Source: Martinezella hainanensis (GTDB lineage Bacteria; Pseudomonadota; Alphaproteobacteria; Rhizobiales; Rhizobiaceae). Taken from it: a stretch of DNA of 64,000 bases. Each line of letters starts with the position of its first letter. Position 1 is the first letter of the stretch. The translations under genes and the position numbers were made by a program. The stretch lies in contig NZ_FMAC01000001.1 of the NCBI RefSeq assembly GCF_900094555.1, positions 992,001 through 1,056,000 of the forward strand. The letters run 5' to 3'. This document shows, piece after piece, positions 53,097 through 62,347 of this stretch. The notes beneath the pieces are model-generated. The model was not told the DNA's origin. It was given only the letters and a program-made list of their open reading frames with translations, and ran no database searches.

Positions 53097-54140
53097 TTAC
53101 TTGCTCCCGGTCTTCTCGGTGTGGCCGATCCGGTCCGCAAGACGATCGAGCGTGCGGCGCATCGATTTGGCCTCTTCCTGCTGCGCCTCGATCCAGTCGC
53201 GCAGCATCTGCTGCTCGTTGCGCATATTCTTGACCAGGCCCTGAATGCCTTCGGCAAGGTTGGCCATGGCCGTCACCGAGCGCTGACCGCCGCCCTCGTC
53301 GGCAATCTTGCGCAGATAGTCCGACAATGCCCGCACGTCTTCCGAGGAGGCGCCCGCCGCGCCTTCAATGACCGGGGCGATGTCGGAACCGACATCCGTC
53401 ACCGAGGAAAGCCAGTTTTCGAGCTCAGTATAGAAGCGGTTCTGAGCGCGGCCGGCCTGCAGATCGAGAAAGCCGAGAATCAGGGACCCGGAAAGACCGA
53501 GCAGCGAGGAGGAGAAGGCCGTGCCCATGCCGACCAGCGGGCCGGAAAGACCGGATTTGAGGGCGCTCAGAATATCGCCGCTATCACCGGTGCCGGCATC
53601 GAGGCCCTGGATGACGTCATTGATCGAGCCGATGGTGCCGATCAGGCCCCAGAAGGTGCCGAGCAGGCCGAGGAAGACGAGAAGCCCGATGAGATAGCGC
53701 GACGTATCGCGCGATTCGTCGAGGCGCGTTGCAATTGAATCGAGGATCGAGCGCAGCGTCGCCGTGGAAAGCTGCATGGCGCGGCGGTTGCCGAGCAGCG
53801 CCCGCATCGGCGCCAAGAGCCGCGGATTGCGACCGACCTTGTCCGCATTGCCGACGGCACGGAAATGATTGAACCAGCGAACCTCCGGCCTCAGCATCAG
53901 CACGTGATTGAAGACGAGCAGGATTCCGACGACCAGAACGCCGACGATCAGACCGTTGAGGCCAGGATTGTGCAGGAAGGCGACCTGCGCCTGGCGGAAC
54001 AGAATGGCCACGATGAAGCCGACGATGACCAGGAAAAGAACCATCGTCCAGAAGAAGGCCATCGGGCTTGAAAGCTTATAGGCATAATTGCCCGATACGT
54101 TGTCGGTCGATCCGAGATCCGACAGATTCACATTTTCCAT
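53097..54140 (-). CDS. MotA/TolQ/ExbB-like proton-channel subunit
   Basis: A 347-residue channel subunit with four membrane segments (about 27-49, 60-82, 148-170 and 205-228) and a MotA/ExbB signature LLGTFWGLIGTIGS near 158-171. The tail (about 285-347) is a helical, acidic coiled coil. I chose the ATG at 54140, preceded by GGAG, over a GTG at 54155. It pairs with the MotB-like gene 3 bp downstream, so both form one unit. It is larger than TolQ (240) but near MotA size. Confidence 0.88.
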   Translation of the reverse strand: MENVNLSDLGSTDNVSGNYAYKLSSPMAFFWTMVLFLVIVGFIVAILFRQAQVAFLHNPGLNGLIVGVLVVGILLVFNHVLMLRPEVRWFNHFRAVGNADKVGRNPRLLAPMRALLGNRRAMQLSTATLRSILDSIATRLDESRDTSRYLIGLLVFLGLLGTFWGLIGTIGSINDVIQGLDAGTGDSGDILSALKSGLSGPLVGMGTAFSSSLLGLSGSLILGFLDLQAGRAQNRFYTELENWLSSVTDVGSDIAPVIEGAAGASSEDVRALSDYLRKIADEGGGQRSVTAMANLAEGIQGLVKNMRNEQQMLRDWIEAQQEEAKSMRRTLDRLADRIGHTEKTGSK

Positions 54141-54275
54141 CACACGCTCCGACACCGCATCTTCCGCAGGCGGAGACTAGAGCAACATTGTGCCGAATTG
54201 AAGAGACGGAAAGCACAAAACAGTCCATTGGCAACAGACTGTTTTGTCATTCGAAAAAGCGAACGGAGGAATGGC

Positions 54276-55076
54276 TTACTTCGTCGGGATCGGCCGCTTA
54301 ACCACTTCGGCGAGTGCCTTCTGAATATGCTCGTTGCCGCAGATGATCGAATTGGTGCCGAGCATGTCGGTACCGCCATGGAAATCCGAAACGAAACCAC
54401 CGGCTTCGCGGATCAGCAGAATGCCGGCTGCGATGTCCCAGGGAAACAGGCCAGTTTCCCAGAAGCCGTCGAAGCGACCGGCGGCGACATAAGCTAGATC
54501 GAGCGATGCGGAGCCGAGACGGCGCACACCGGCAACTTCACCCATGACATGGCGCAGCTCGACAAGGAACTTGCCGTGATTGCCGCGGCCAAGATGCGGA
54601 ACGCCGCAGCCGATGACGCTATCCGACAGCACGCGGCGCGAGGCGACACGCAGGCGGCGATCGTTGAGGAATGCGCCGCCGCCACGCTCGGTCGTATAGA
54701 GTTCGTCGGTCGCCGGATTGAAGATGACGCCGGCAACGATCTCGTCATTGCGCTCGAGCGCGATCGAGACGGAGAACAGCGGAATACCGTGCAGGAAGTT
54801 GGTGGTGCCGTCGAGCGGATCGACGATCCAGCGATGCGCGCCGTCCGTGCCCTTGACCTCTTCGCCCTCCTCGCCGAGGAAACCGTAGGTGGGGCGTGCC
54901 TTCATCAGCTCGTCGCGGATGATCTTCTGCGCCTTCAGATCCGCCTGGCTGACGAAATCGCCCGGTCCCTTCACCGAAACCTGCAGGTTCTGCACTTCGC
55001 CGAAATCGCGGCTGAGCGACTTGCCTGCCTTGAGGGCAGCCTGAACCATGACATTGAGAAGAGCAGAACGGGCCAT
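54276..55076 (-). CDS. suhB: Inositol monophosphatase family protein
   Basis: A 266-residue Mg-dependent phosphatase of the inositol-monophosphatase family. The metal and substrate motifs are present: GEEGEE at 68-73, DPLDGTTNF at 86-94 (Asp86, Asp89) and WDIAAG near 209-214. SuhB of E. coli also regulates rRNA transcription. Length is typical. It lies 135 bp downstream of the MotA-like gene on the same strand and before a SEL1 gene; the order suhB-SEL1-thiE is common in rhizobia. Confidence 0.94.
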   Translation of the reverse strand: MARSALLNVMVQAALKAGKSLSRDFGEVQNLQVSVKGPGDFVSQADLKAQKIIRDELMKARPTYGFLGEEGEEVKGTDGAHRWIVDPLDGTTNFLHGIPLFSVSIALERNDEIVAGVIFNPATDELYTTERGGGAFLNDRRLRVASRRVLSDSVIGCGVPHLGRGNHGKFLVELRHVMGEVAGVRRLGSASLDLAYVAAGRFDGFWETGLFPWDIAAGILLIREAGGFVSDFHGGTDMLGTNSIICGNEHIQKALAEVVKRPIPTK

Positions 55077-55266
55077 CGGGTTTCCTTGGATAATGCAGAA
55101 AGCGCTGATCGGGCCTGAAAGCAGGCCCCGACGGAGCGGGAGCGTCAGCGGAAATAAAGATTGGCGGCCTCAAGACCATAAAATCGCGGGAATTTCAAGT
55201 GGTGAGGCTATGGCAGGCGCAAACTGACGTCAGATCCGCTCTGATCGGGTTGAATTCGACTCTCTA

Positions 55267-56487
55267 TTAGCGCGCGCGCCGATACTTGTTGGCGGCGTCG
55301 ATGGCCGCCTTCTGCTGATAATCCTCGATCCCCTGATAAAAGTCCTCAAGCTCGGGATCTTTCAGGCCGGCGCGGCGAGAAATGACGTACCAGGTGGCTG
55401 CAGCCACCGGGTCCTGCTTCGTACCAATGGCATTGATGTAAAGGTGCGCCAGCTTGTTTTGCGCAACGACATTGCCGCGATAGGCGGCAACTCGCATCCA
55501 GTTGAAGCCGTTTTCCAGATCCTGATCGCCGCCGGTGCCGTTGATCAGCCAGATGCCCATATCGAGCTGTGCGGTATCGAAGCCGGCATTGGCGGCACGC
55601 GACAGCCATTCCCGCGCTCGCGCCTTCTTTTCCGGCGGCAAGTCGGGAAGGTTCAGATAGAGCTGCGACACGGCGTACTGCGCGTCGGCAATGCCCTGCT
55701 CGGCGGACTTCTCATAATAAGGAAGTGCCATCTGCAGGCCCTTCAGACCGGGATTTTCGGCCGTCAGCATCTGAGCCACGTTGAATTCCGCCGAAGGCTG
55801 CCCGGCTTCGGCCGCCTTCTTCATCCATTCGTCGGCCTTCTTCTGATCGCGGGGCACATCGCGCCCTTCCATCAGGATCAGCGCATATTTGAACATCGAC
55901 GTGGGATCGCCGCCCTCTGCCGCCTTGCTGTACCAGAAGGCCGCATCCTTGGTATCGCGCTTGACCCCCAGTCCCTGCGCCATCAACTCCGCAATCAGGG
56001 TCTGCGCGGCCGGATCGCCAAGCTGCGCCCGCGGCAATGCCTTCTGAAAAGCGGTCAGGTAATAGCCGCGCTGGAAGGCGCCATAGGCATCGTCCACCTT
56101 GCCGGCGAAGGGCTTTTCCGGCGGCAGGTCGGGCAGGTTCGCCCCCATGCGCTCGAAAACGCCGACACCCTGGGATGGCTTGATGTCACTATCGGCTTTC
56201 GGCTCCGCGCCCGGCTGGATCTTTTCGGTCTTGAAGGTGCCGGCATCGGCCCCCAGGGGACGCGTCATGACATTATCGTTGTGCTGCGGCGCATCCGGCA
56301 CAGTTGTATCGTCATCGGATTGTGCGTTGTCATCAGGCCGCGCACCCTTGTCCGCCGGCCGCGAAACACCCGGCAACGCTGTATCGCCGCTGCCCGATTG
56401 CGCTGCAGCCAGCAATGGAAATGCGGCAAGCCCGGCTGCAAGCACGGCAAGGAAGGATCGATGGCGGAATCGAGGCGCTGACGACAT
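55267..56487 (-). CDS. Exported SEL1-repeat protein
   Basis: A 406-residue protein with a signal peptide (about 1-30), a low-complexity acidic and proline-rich linker (about 31-110), and several SEL1/TPR-like repeats (about 130-390; units of about 36 residues with AAxxGxxxA patterns such as AAEGGDPTSMFKYALILMEG). Such repeats mediate protein-protein contacts, often in the envelope. It is 9 bp downstream of the ThiE-like gene and is presumably co-transcribed with it. The partner is unknown. Confidence 0.85.
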   Translation of the reverse strand: MSSAPRFRHRSFLAVLAAGLAAFPLLAAAQSGSGDTALPGVSRPADKGARPDDNAQSDDDTTVPDAPQHNDNVMTRPLGADAGTFKTEKIQPGAEPKADSDIKPSQGVGVFERMGANLPDLPPEKPFAGKVDDAYGAFQRGYYLTAFQKALPRAQLGDPAAQTLIAELMAQGLGVKRDTKDAAFWYSKAAEGGDPTSMFKYALILMEGRDVPRDQKKADEWMKKAAEAGQPSAEFNVAQMLTAENPGLKGLQMALPYYEKSAEQGIADAQYAVSQLYLNLPDLPPEKKARAREWLSRAANAGFDTAQLDMGIWLINGTGGDQDLENGFNWMRVAAYRGNVVAQNKLAHLYINAIGTKQDPVAAATWYVISRRAGLKDPELEDFYQGIEDYQQKAAIDAANKYRRAR

Positions 56488-56496
56488 GAATCGCTA

Positions 56497-57150
56497 TCAA
56501 TCCTCAAACCGTGGCGCTTTTTCGTCCAGAAGCGCATTCACTTCCGCAACGATCGAGGGGGCTGCCGCAGGATCGGCAAAGACCGCCTTGTGCAGCGCGA
56601 CGAACTCGGCACCCGTCAACGCGACGTCCAGCGCCGACTTCGGATCGGTGCCGCCCATGACGATGCAAGGAATTTCGATCATCGAGGCCCACCATTCGCC
56701 GAGCGCCAGGTTTTTCGGATGCGCCTCGGGCTTGATGTCGCCGTCGAGCTTGCCGAAGAAGATATAGTCCGGCCGCAGTTCGCCTATCTCCAGCGCGCCA
56801 TGCCTGTCGGCTGCGCTGCCGCCGCCAACGATCAGCTTCGGCACGAATTTTTCCACGGCTTCGGTAAGCTCGGTGATATTGCCGGCAATATGCAGCCCAT
56901 CGGCCTTGGCACGGCCCGCCACGCGGCTGTCGCCGGCAATCAACGCTGCCGCACCGGCGGCCTGAATGACCGGCACAAGCTTTTCGGCATGTTTCTGAAA
57001 GGTCCCGTCGTCAAGGCCATACTGGGGAATGATCACCGAAGCGACGTCCCCACCCCTTAAGGCATCGGCCACCGCCGTCACCCGCTGCTCGATATCGGCA
57101 ACGTCGGGAACGATGAGAACGAGGCGGCAACGGTCTTCGGGCACGGTCAT
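56497..57150 (-). CDS. ThiE-family thiamine phosphate synthase-like protein
   Basis: A 217-residue TIM-barrel protein of the ThiE/TenI family. ThiE joins hydroxymethylpyrimidine pyrophosphate to thiazole phosphate. Seen here are IAGDSRVAGRAKADGLHIAG near 82-101 and the phosphate-binding VGGGSAADRHGALEIG near 115-130. The usual ThiE phosphate loop differs, so it could be TenI-like or have lost activity. I chose the ATG at 57150, with GGAAG 5 nt upstream; longer starts exist at 57174. It is first in a run with the SEL1 gene. Confidence 0.8.
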   Translation of the reverse strand: MTVPEDRCRLVLIVPDVADIEQRVTAVADALRGGDVASVIIPQYGLDDGTFQKHAEKLVPVIQAAGAAALIAGDSRVAGRAKADGLHIAGNITELTEAVEKFVPKLIVGGGSAADRHGALEIGELRPDYIFFGKLDGDIKPEAHPKNLALGEWWASMIEIPCIVMGGTDPKSALDVALTGAEFVALHKAVFADPAAAPSIVAEVNALLDEKAPRFED

Positions 57151-57371
57151 GCGAGCTTCCATATTTGCGTTCATTTATCAGGGATGGCGCACCCATTCGA
57201 TGCTTGTGAGTAAATCCGTTAGAACTCGCTGACAAGAGGAAACAGACGCTGACCCACGCACGGCCTGTCCGAAAGTTGAAGACTGCCGCCGACGCAACCC
57301 TGAGGGTGGCGTTCGCAATCCAACCCAAATAAAGCTGAGGAACTGCTGATGGCTCGCGAGGAAAAATTGCG

Positions 57372-57905
57372 ATGAACCAAATGAAATCAGGGCGCATGAT
57401 AGCGGCATTGGTAATGAGCATTGCACTTTGCACTGCTCACACCGCGGCCTCGGCCGATCCGGATGAAGCGTTTACCGCCTATCTGAAATCCGACTACGCA
57501 ACAGCCTTCAAACTCTATCATGATAGAGCGCTCAACGGCGACGTGGCCGCGCAAGGCATGCTCGGAAGCCTCTATGCTTACGGACGTGGAGTAAAACAGG
57601 ACGACGCGCAGGCAGTCTATTGGTTTCAGAAACTTGCAGATCAGGGCATTGCGAAAGGGCAATTCGCCCTTGGGGAAATGTATCTCACCGGTCGCGGCGT
57701 GCCCCAGGATTACAAGAGAGCTGCCCAATTGTTCCGCAGTGCTGCGGCGCAAGGCGAGCCACTTTCCGCATTTTGGCTCGGCAAGCTATATGAACAGGGA
57801 CAGGGAGTGCCCAAAGACCCACCGCAAGCCGCCTATTGGAAAAAGAAATCCGACGAGAACATGACCGATTTTTCCAATGTCTTGCCTCCGCAGCTACAAA
57901 AATAG
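57372..57905 (+). CDS. Exported SEL1-repeat protein, small
   Basis: A 177-residue protein with a signal peptide (about 1-28, ending SAD) and about three SEL1 repeats (about 45-155): QGMLGSLYAYGRGVKQDDAQ, then GQFALGEMYLTGRGVPQD, then AFWLGKLYEQGQGVPKDP. It lies opposite to the ThiE-like gene with 221 bp between. The partner is unknown. It is a smaller relative of the SEL1 gene on the other side of thiE. Confidence 0.87.
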   Translation: MNQMKSGRMIAALVMSIALCTAHTAASADPDEAFTAYLKSDYATAFKLYHDRALNGDVAAQGMLGSLYAYGRGVKQDDAQAVYWFQKLADQGIAKGQFALGEMYLTGRGVPQDYKRAAQLFRSAAAQGEPLSAFWLGKLYEQGQGVPKDPPQAAYWKKKSDENMTDFSNVLPPQLQK

Positions 57906-57980
57906 GATGTAACGGACGCTAGTTATCATGCAGCGCACAATTAACTTGCCGCTCTTTGGTCTTTGACGTAGCTTTCCGCC

Positions 57981-58241
57981 ATGTCGACCATGGACCCTTT
58001 CGCAGCCATCGCGGACCCGAACCGGCGTCATTTGCTGGAAGAGTTGCGCCGCGCACCCAAGACGGTCAACGAACTGGCGCAGGGCCTGCCAATCAGCCGC
58101 CCGGCGGTTTCGCAGCATCTCAAGGCGCTGCTCGACAGCAACCTCGTTTCCGTCACCAATGAAGGCACGAAGCGCATCTACGCGGTCAACAGCCGCGGCT
58201 TCGACAAGCTGAATTTGTGGCTGGATCAGTTCTGGTCCTGA
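57981..58241 (+). CDS. Small ArsR-family regulator
   Basis: An 86-residue winged-helix regulator. FAAIADPNRRHLLEELRRAP at 7-26 is the ArsR helix pair, ISRPAVSQHLKALLDSNLVS near 38-57 is the recognition helix, and VTNEGTKRIYAVN is the wing. It has no metal-binding cysteines. ArsR proteins of this type often pair with an SRPBCC gene, which is missing here. It is unusually short at the C-terminus; a palindromic repeat follows 85 bp later. Confidence 0.88.
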   Translation: MSTMDPFAAIADPNRRHLLEELRRAPKTVNELAQGLPISRPAVSQHLKALLDSNLVSVTNEGTKRIYAVNSRGFDKLNLWLDQFWS

Positions 58242-58326
58242 ACAGGCCCTTCGCCTTTGCGGCATTCTGGAAATGGCGACGGCATGACAGCACGAACAGC
58301 GGTTTTGGCCTGCCGCTCCTCGAGCT

Positions 58327-58428
58327 AGAGCAATTCCAGGAAAAGTGCGTAGCGGTTTTCCGTCCGGAATTACGTAGAAACAAAAGGATAGAGCGTTTTC
58401 GCGATTCAAAGAAAAGCGGAAAGGCTCT
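58327..58428. repeat. RIME-like palindromic intergenic repeat, copy E
   Basis: A 102 bp copy with AGAGCAATTCCAGGAAAAGT, GCGGTTTTCCGTCCGGAAT and an inner stem, ending in GGCTCT. Its end supplies part of the TAG stop of the Nudix gene at 58427. It separates the ArsR gene and the Nudix gene. Confidence 0.85.
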
Positions 58429-58810
58429 AATCCGGTGATAAAAACGACATGACTTCTGGATGGGCCAATGGCGCGACGAGACTAGCACCGTCCAATGCCA
58501 CCCATGCCAAATCGGTATGTTCGTCTCCGATCAATCTGGGCAATCCATCGGACCAGCCTGTGACCTCATATAAATGATAGGTGGTTTCGTATCGGCTATC
58601 TTTGAAGAAGCCCAAATAGCGGAAGATGACAGGTGTAACGCCGACCTCTTCGCGGGCCTCTCTGATCAACGTGGCAACGATAGGCTCATCCGCCTCGACA
58701 TGGCCGCCAACCAAATCCCAATGTCCCGGATAATGCTGCTTGTTTGCGGCGCGACGCGCCATCAAAACCCGGCCGCTCTCGATGAACGCCGCCAGCACGA
58801 TTGTCGTCAT
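58427..58810 (-). CDS. Nudix hydrolase, small
   Basis: A 127-residue Nudix protein with a complete Nudix box, Gly36 to Val58 (GGHVEADEP then LIREAREEVGV). Such small proteins often hydrolyse damaged nucleotides such as 8-oxo-dGTP, but the substrate is not known. The TAG stop is made from the end of a palindromic repeat. It is the only gene on this strand between the ThiE-like gene and the DUF465 gene. Confidence 0.9.
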   Translation of the reverse strand: MTTIVLAAFIESGRVLMARRAANKQHYPGHWDLVGGHVEADEPIVATLIREAREEVGVTPVIFRYLGFFKDSRYETTYHLYEVTGWSDGLPRLIGDEHTDLAWVALDGASLVAPLAHPEVMSFLSPD

Positions 58811-59067
58811 GATATCATCCCGGCACCTCGAATTTCGGCACCTTGCAAGATTTGCCGGGTGACCACGGCGAGCCGAGAGTCATCTTCGACGATACTAGCA
58901 TAAGATGGGGAAAATTGCGCCAACCCCTACTTTCGACGCTATGACGCTGGCGCATCCGTTTTGACGGAAATGCTCATTGATCCTGGCTGGGAATTGCCTC
59001 AAGACCTTTCGATCTGCCTCTCTTGCCCCCAAGATCGATGGCTTTTTTGAACTTTGGAAGCGTTGCC

Positions 59068-59241
59068 TCAGTGAACGGAGGAACGCAGACGCTGGATTTC
59101 GTCCTTGACGCGCAGTTTCCTGCGTTTGATGTCGGCTATTTCCGTATCATTGCTAGAGGGAGATGACATTGCCAGATGCAGCGCCTCCTCGAGCGCGACA
59201 TGTTTCTTTTCGAGCGATTCAAGATGAGCTTGAACAGTCAT
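59068..59241 (-). CDS. DUF465/YdcH-like microprotein
   Basis: A 57-residue helical microprotein. It starts MTVQAHLESLEKKHVALEEA and has IADIKRRKLRVKDEIQRLRS near 35-54, the DUF465 (YdcH) pattern of two helices. The ATG at 59241 has an AGGAAGG stretch upstream. It is divergent from a second DUF465 gene, 231 bp away, and both precede purEK. Function is unknown; the family is small, abundant and conserved in alphaproteobacteria. Confidence 0.85.
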   Translation of the reverse strand: MTVQAHLESLEKKHVALEEALHLAMSSPSSNDTEIADIKRRKLRVKDEIQRLRSSVH

Positions 59242-59472
59242 ATGACCCTTCCTTCCTCTTTAAGGGCCCTGACCATCCATTCGCCAAGGCCCTAGGTGTC
59301 AACCCTCCCACTGTGCCACAATATCCGGCCATTGTCGAAGGCGAAAACGTGGCCTATAGGCGGCAAATTCGTGATGAAGGATAACTTCCCGTTACCGCCA
59401 TTTGGTGATAGGAGCTTGCGGAATTCAGGAGGCGGAACGAACACGATTCCGCGATATGCTGGGGAAATGAAC

Positions 59473-59676
59473 ATGGCCGATCAGGAACAGGCGGAAATCA
59501 GGCTGATCGTGGCGCGGCTGCGCCAGGAACACGAGGATTATGATGCCGCAATCAATGCCATGATCCAGACGGGCTGCGATGCCCTTCGTATCCAGCGCAT
59601 GAAGAAGAAGAAGCTCGTCATCAAGGACAAGCTTACCAAGCTGGAAGACCAGATCATCCCCGATATCATAGCCTGA
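59473..59676 (+). CDS. DUF465/YdcH-like microprotein
   Basis: A 67-residue microprotein starting [20 protein letters not shown], with a lysine-rich [20 protein letters not shown] segment near 40-59, the DUF465 pattern. The ATG at 59473 has GGGGA 7 nt upstream; an ATG two codons earlier is an alternative. It lies 16 bp before purE and may be translated from the same mRNA. Function is unknown. Confidence 0.85.
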   Translation: MADQEQAEIRLIVARLRQEHEDYDAAINAMIQTGCDALRIQRMKKKKLVIKDKLTKLEDQIIPDIIA

Positions 59677-59692
59677 GGAGCACAAGGCAACG

Positions 59693-60190
59693 ATGATGAC
59701 CGAAAGACCGCCTGTCGCCATCATCATGGGAAGCCAGTCCGACTGGGAGACCATGAAGAATGCCGCGGACACCTTGGAAGCGCTTGAAATCACCTATGAT
59801 GCGCGCATCATTTCCGCTCATCGTACGCCGGACAGGCTGATGAACTTCGCCAAGGGCGCAAAGGACGAGGGCTTCAAGGTCATCATCGCCGGCGCCGGCG
59901 GCGCAGCGCACCTGCCGGGCATGGCGGCTTCGATGACGCCGCTGCCGGTCTTCGGCGTGCCGGTGCAATCCCGCGCGCTCTCCGGGCAGGACAGCCTTCT
60001 CTCGATCGTGCAGATGCCGGCGGGCATTCCTGTCGGCACGCTTGCGATCGGCAAGGCCGGCGCGGTCAACGCCGCCCTTCTTGCCGCTGCCGTCCTCGCT
60101 CTCGGCGACGAAGAGATCGCCGACCGGCTCGATGAATGGCGCGCGCGCCAGAGCGCGGCAGTCGCCGAATATCCGATGGACGACCTATGA
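59693..60190 (+). CDS. purE: N5-carboxyaminoimidazole ribonucleotide mutase PurE
   Basis: PurE moves the carboxyl group of N5-CAIR to form CAIR in purine synthesis. The 165-residue protein has [19 protein letters not shown] near 9-27, SAHRTPDR near 42-49 with the active-site His, and [11 protein letters not shown] near 72-82. Its stop overlaps the start of purK by ATGA, so both are translationally coupled. It also lies 16 bp after a DUF465 gene. Confidence 0.97.
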   Translation: MMTERPPVAIIMGSQSDWETMKNAADTLEALEITYDARIISAHRTPDRLMNFAKGAKDEGFKVIIAGAGGAAHLPGMAASMTPLPVFGVPVQSRALSGQDSLLSIVQMPAGIPVGTLAIGKAGAVNAALLAAAVLALGDEEIADRLDEWRARQSAAVAEYPMDDL

Positions 60191-61245
60191 ACGTGAAGAC
60201 GATCGGCATCATCGGCGGCGGCCAACTCGGCCGCATGCTGGCCATGGCGGCTGCACGCCTGAACTTCCGCACCGTCATCCTCGAACCGCAGGTCGATTGC
60301 CCGGCCGCCCATGTCGCCAACGCGCAGATCGTCGCCGCCTATGATGATGCAGCTGCGCTTGCCGAGCTGGCGAAGCGCTGCGATGTCGTGACCTATGAGT
60401 TCGAAAACGTCCCCGTGGCCGCCGCTGAGGATCTTGCCTTGCAGGTAACGGTCTATCCGCCACCCAAGGCGCTGGAAATGGCGCAGGACCGGCTGACCGA
60501 AAAGAGCTTCATCAACGGCTGTAGCATTCCGACGGCCCGCTTCCATGCCGTCGACAGCCAGGCCGATCTCGAAACGGCGCTTGCCGATTTCGGTGGGCAA
60601 GGCGTGCTGAAGACCCGCCGCCTCGGCTATGACGGCAAAGGCCAGCGCGTTTATCGCTCCGCCGCCGACAGCGCCGAGGGCGGCTATGCAGCCTTGGGAA
60701 GCGTGCCCCTCATTCTCGAAAGCTTCGTATCCTTCGAGCGCGAGATTTCGATCATCGCTGCGCGAGGAAGCGACGGGAAGGTCGCCTGCTACGATCCGGC
60801 AGAGAACGTCCATCGCAACGGCATTCTCCACACATCGACGCTGCCGGCGAGCATTTCGGAGCAGACTGCCGCCGAGGCCAGGAAAGCTGCGGAAAAGATA
60901 TTGACGGCGCTCGGCTATGTCGGCGTCATCGGCATCGAGTTCTTCGTGCTTGCCGATGGCAGCCTGATCGCCAACGAAATGGCGCCGCGCGTCCATAATT
61001 CCGGTCACTGGACGGAAGCCGCCTGCGTCATCTCGCAATTCGAGCAGCATATCCGCGCCGTCGCCGGCCTGCCGCTCGGAAATCCTGATCGCCATTCGGA
61101 TTGTGTCATGACGAATCTGATCGGCGACGACATCCTGGCGCTGCCGGAGTGGCTGCGCCTTGACGACACGCTGGTGCATCTTTATGGCAAGACCGAAGCA
61201 CGATCAGGCCGCAAGATGGGCCATGTTACACAGCTTCTACGCTGA
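60187..61245 (+). CDS. purK: N5-carboxyaminoimidazole ribonucleotide synthase PurK
   Basis: PurK makes N5-CAIR from AIR, bicarbonate and ATP. The 352-residue ATP-grasp protein starts [20 protein letters not shown] and has TYEFENVP near 71-78, [17 protein letters not shown] near 138-154, and [10 protein letters not shown] near 251-260. It begins inside the purE stop. A GTG at 60136 is not conserved. A hairpin terminator follows at about 61313. Confidence 0.97.
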   Translation: MNVKTIGIIGGGQLGRMLAMAAARLNFRTVILEPQVDCPAAHVANAQIVAAYDDAAALAELAKRCDVVTYEFENVPVAAAEDLALQVTVYPPPKALEMAQDRLTEKSFINGCSIPTARFHAVDSQADLETALADFGGQGVLKTRRLGYDGKGQRVYRSAADSAEGGYAALGSVPLILESFVSFEREISIIAARGSDGKVACYDPAENVHRNGILHTSTLPASISEQTAAEARKAAEKILTALGYVGVIGIEFFVLADGSLIANEMAPRVHNSGHWTEAACVISQFEQHIRAVAGLPLGNPDRHSDCVMTNLIGDDILALPEWLRLDDTLVHLYGKTEARSGRKMGHVTQLLR

Positions 61246-61312
61246 GAGCAGCGGGAAAAAGCCCTGACATGGTTGACAGCGCACGGTCGACAGGGTATTT
61301 GCTCCCCACCCT

Positions 61313-61340
61313 AAAGAGCGCGCCATGAGCGCGCTTTTGA
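61313..61340 (+). terminator. Intrinsic terminator after purK
   Basis: AGCGCGC (61317-61323) pairs with GCGCGCT (61329-61335) with outer A/T pairing, followed by TTTGATTGTT. It lies 68 bp after the purK stop. Confidence 0.8.
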
Positions 61341-61396
61341 TTGTTAAAGACCCGGGCGAATGTGACATTCCCCCTCAGAGATCGCGGATCAGAAAA

Positions 61397-61522
61397 ATGA
61401 AGATCAAGAATTCGCTCAAGTCGCTCAAGGCGCGCCACCGTGACAACCGTCTCGTCCGCCGCAAGGGCCGCATCTACATCATCAACAAGCTGAACCCGCG
61501 CTACAAGGCTCGTCAGGGCTGA
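61397..61522 (+). CDS. rpmJ: 50S ribosomal protein L36
   Basis: L36 is a tiny protein of the large subunit. The 41-residue form [20 protein letters not shown] onward to PRYKARQG is the longer alternative-type L36 without the zinc-binding cysteines, as is usual in rhizobia. The ATG at 61397 is the conserved start; a longer frame from 61325 has no support. It is monocistronic, after the purK terminator. Confidence 0.95.
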   Translation: MKIKNSLKSLKARHRDNRLVRRKGRIYIINKLNPRYKARQG

Positions 61523-61612
61523 TATAGCGCGTGGCTCAGATCCCATGGATCGGGCCTCAGTTTTAGTTGATCGCATCAAATTTGGTTTGATCTTCGACAT
61601 TGGCGGGCTACT

Positions 61613-62242
61613 ATGCCCGCCATGCGCGTTTTTGCTTTGTCATATATAGCCCTGCCGATTCTGCTTGCTCTGACTGCCTCCGCACCCCATGCGGCACTGG
61701 CTGATGAGCCGAACCCTGTGGAAAAGCAGAGTCCCGGCGATTCCTCAGGCACCCTGTCGCCCAAGCAGCAGCTCGACAATCTGTTCACCGCGCTGAAACG
61801 GCAGCGTGATCCCGACCAGGCAAGCCTGATTGCGGATCAGATCAATGCCCAGCTTGGCGATTCCGGCAGCGCCACCATCAATCTCCTGATGCAATGGGCC
61901 GACAAGGCCATTCAGGACAAGCGCAATGCCGCCGCCATGGACTATCTCGATCAAGTGATCTCGCTGAAGCCCGACTATGTCGAAGGCTGGAACCGGCGCG
62001 CTACGCTCAATTTCGCCATTGGTGATTATCGCAAGTCGATGGAAGACATCAATCAGGTTCTGCGAATCGAGCCGCGCCATTTCGGCGCGCTGGCCGGCAT
62101 GGCGGCGATCCTGACCGAAAGCGGCAACGACGCACAGGCTCTCAGGGTCTGGGACCGCTTTCTGGAAGTCTACCCGGCGAATCGATCGGCTCAGGAGGAG
62201 GCGGCCAAGCTGTCGGAAAAGATTGCCGGCAGCCGCACCTGA
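61613..62242 (+). CDS. Exported tetratricopeptide-repeat protein
   Basis: A 209-residue protein with a signal peptide (about 1-31, ending ALA) and about three TPR units (about 85-200), including AAMDYLDQVISLKPDYVEGW and SMEDINQVLRIEPRHFGALA. TPRs mediate protein contacts. The ATG at 61622 is an alternative start. Function and partner are unknown. Confidence 0.85.
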   Translation: MPAMRVFALSYIALPILLALTASAPHAALADEPNPVEKQSPGDSSGTLSPKQQLDNLFTALKRQRDPDQASLIADQINAQLGDSGSATINLLMQWADKAIQDKRNAAAMDYLDQVISLKPDYVEGWNRRATLNFAIGDYRKSMEDINQVLRIEPRHFGALAGMAAILTESGNDAQALRVWDRFLEVYPANRSAQEEAAKLSEKIAGSRT

Positions 62243-62347
62243 TTTTTGCAACCGCCGCTTCCCACAACGCAGAAACCGCACCCCATGGGGTGAAAAGTCA
62301 CAACAATGCGCTAGATTAGTGGCTTAAGATATTTGATCCGTGCCGCA

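Noticed and set aside
52062..54140. Zorya-type phage-defence system
   Set aside because: ZorA/ZorB-like architecture is superficially similar, but no helicase or nuclease partner genes are nearby and suhB is the neighbour.
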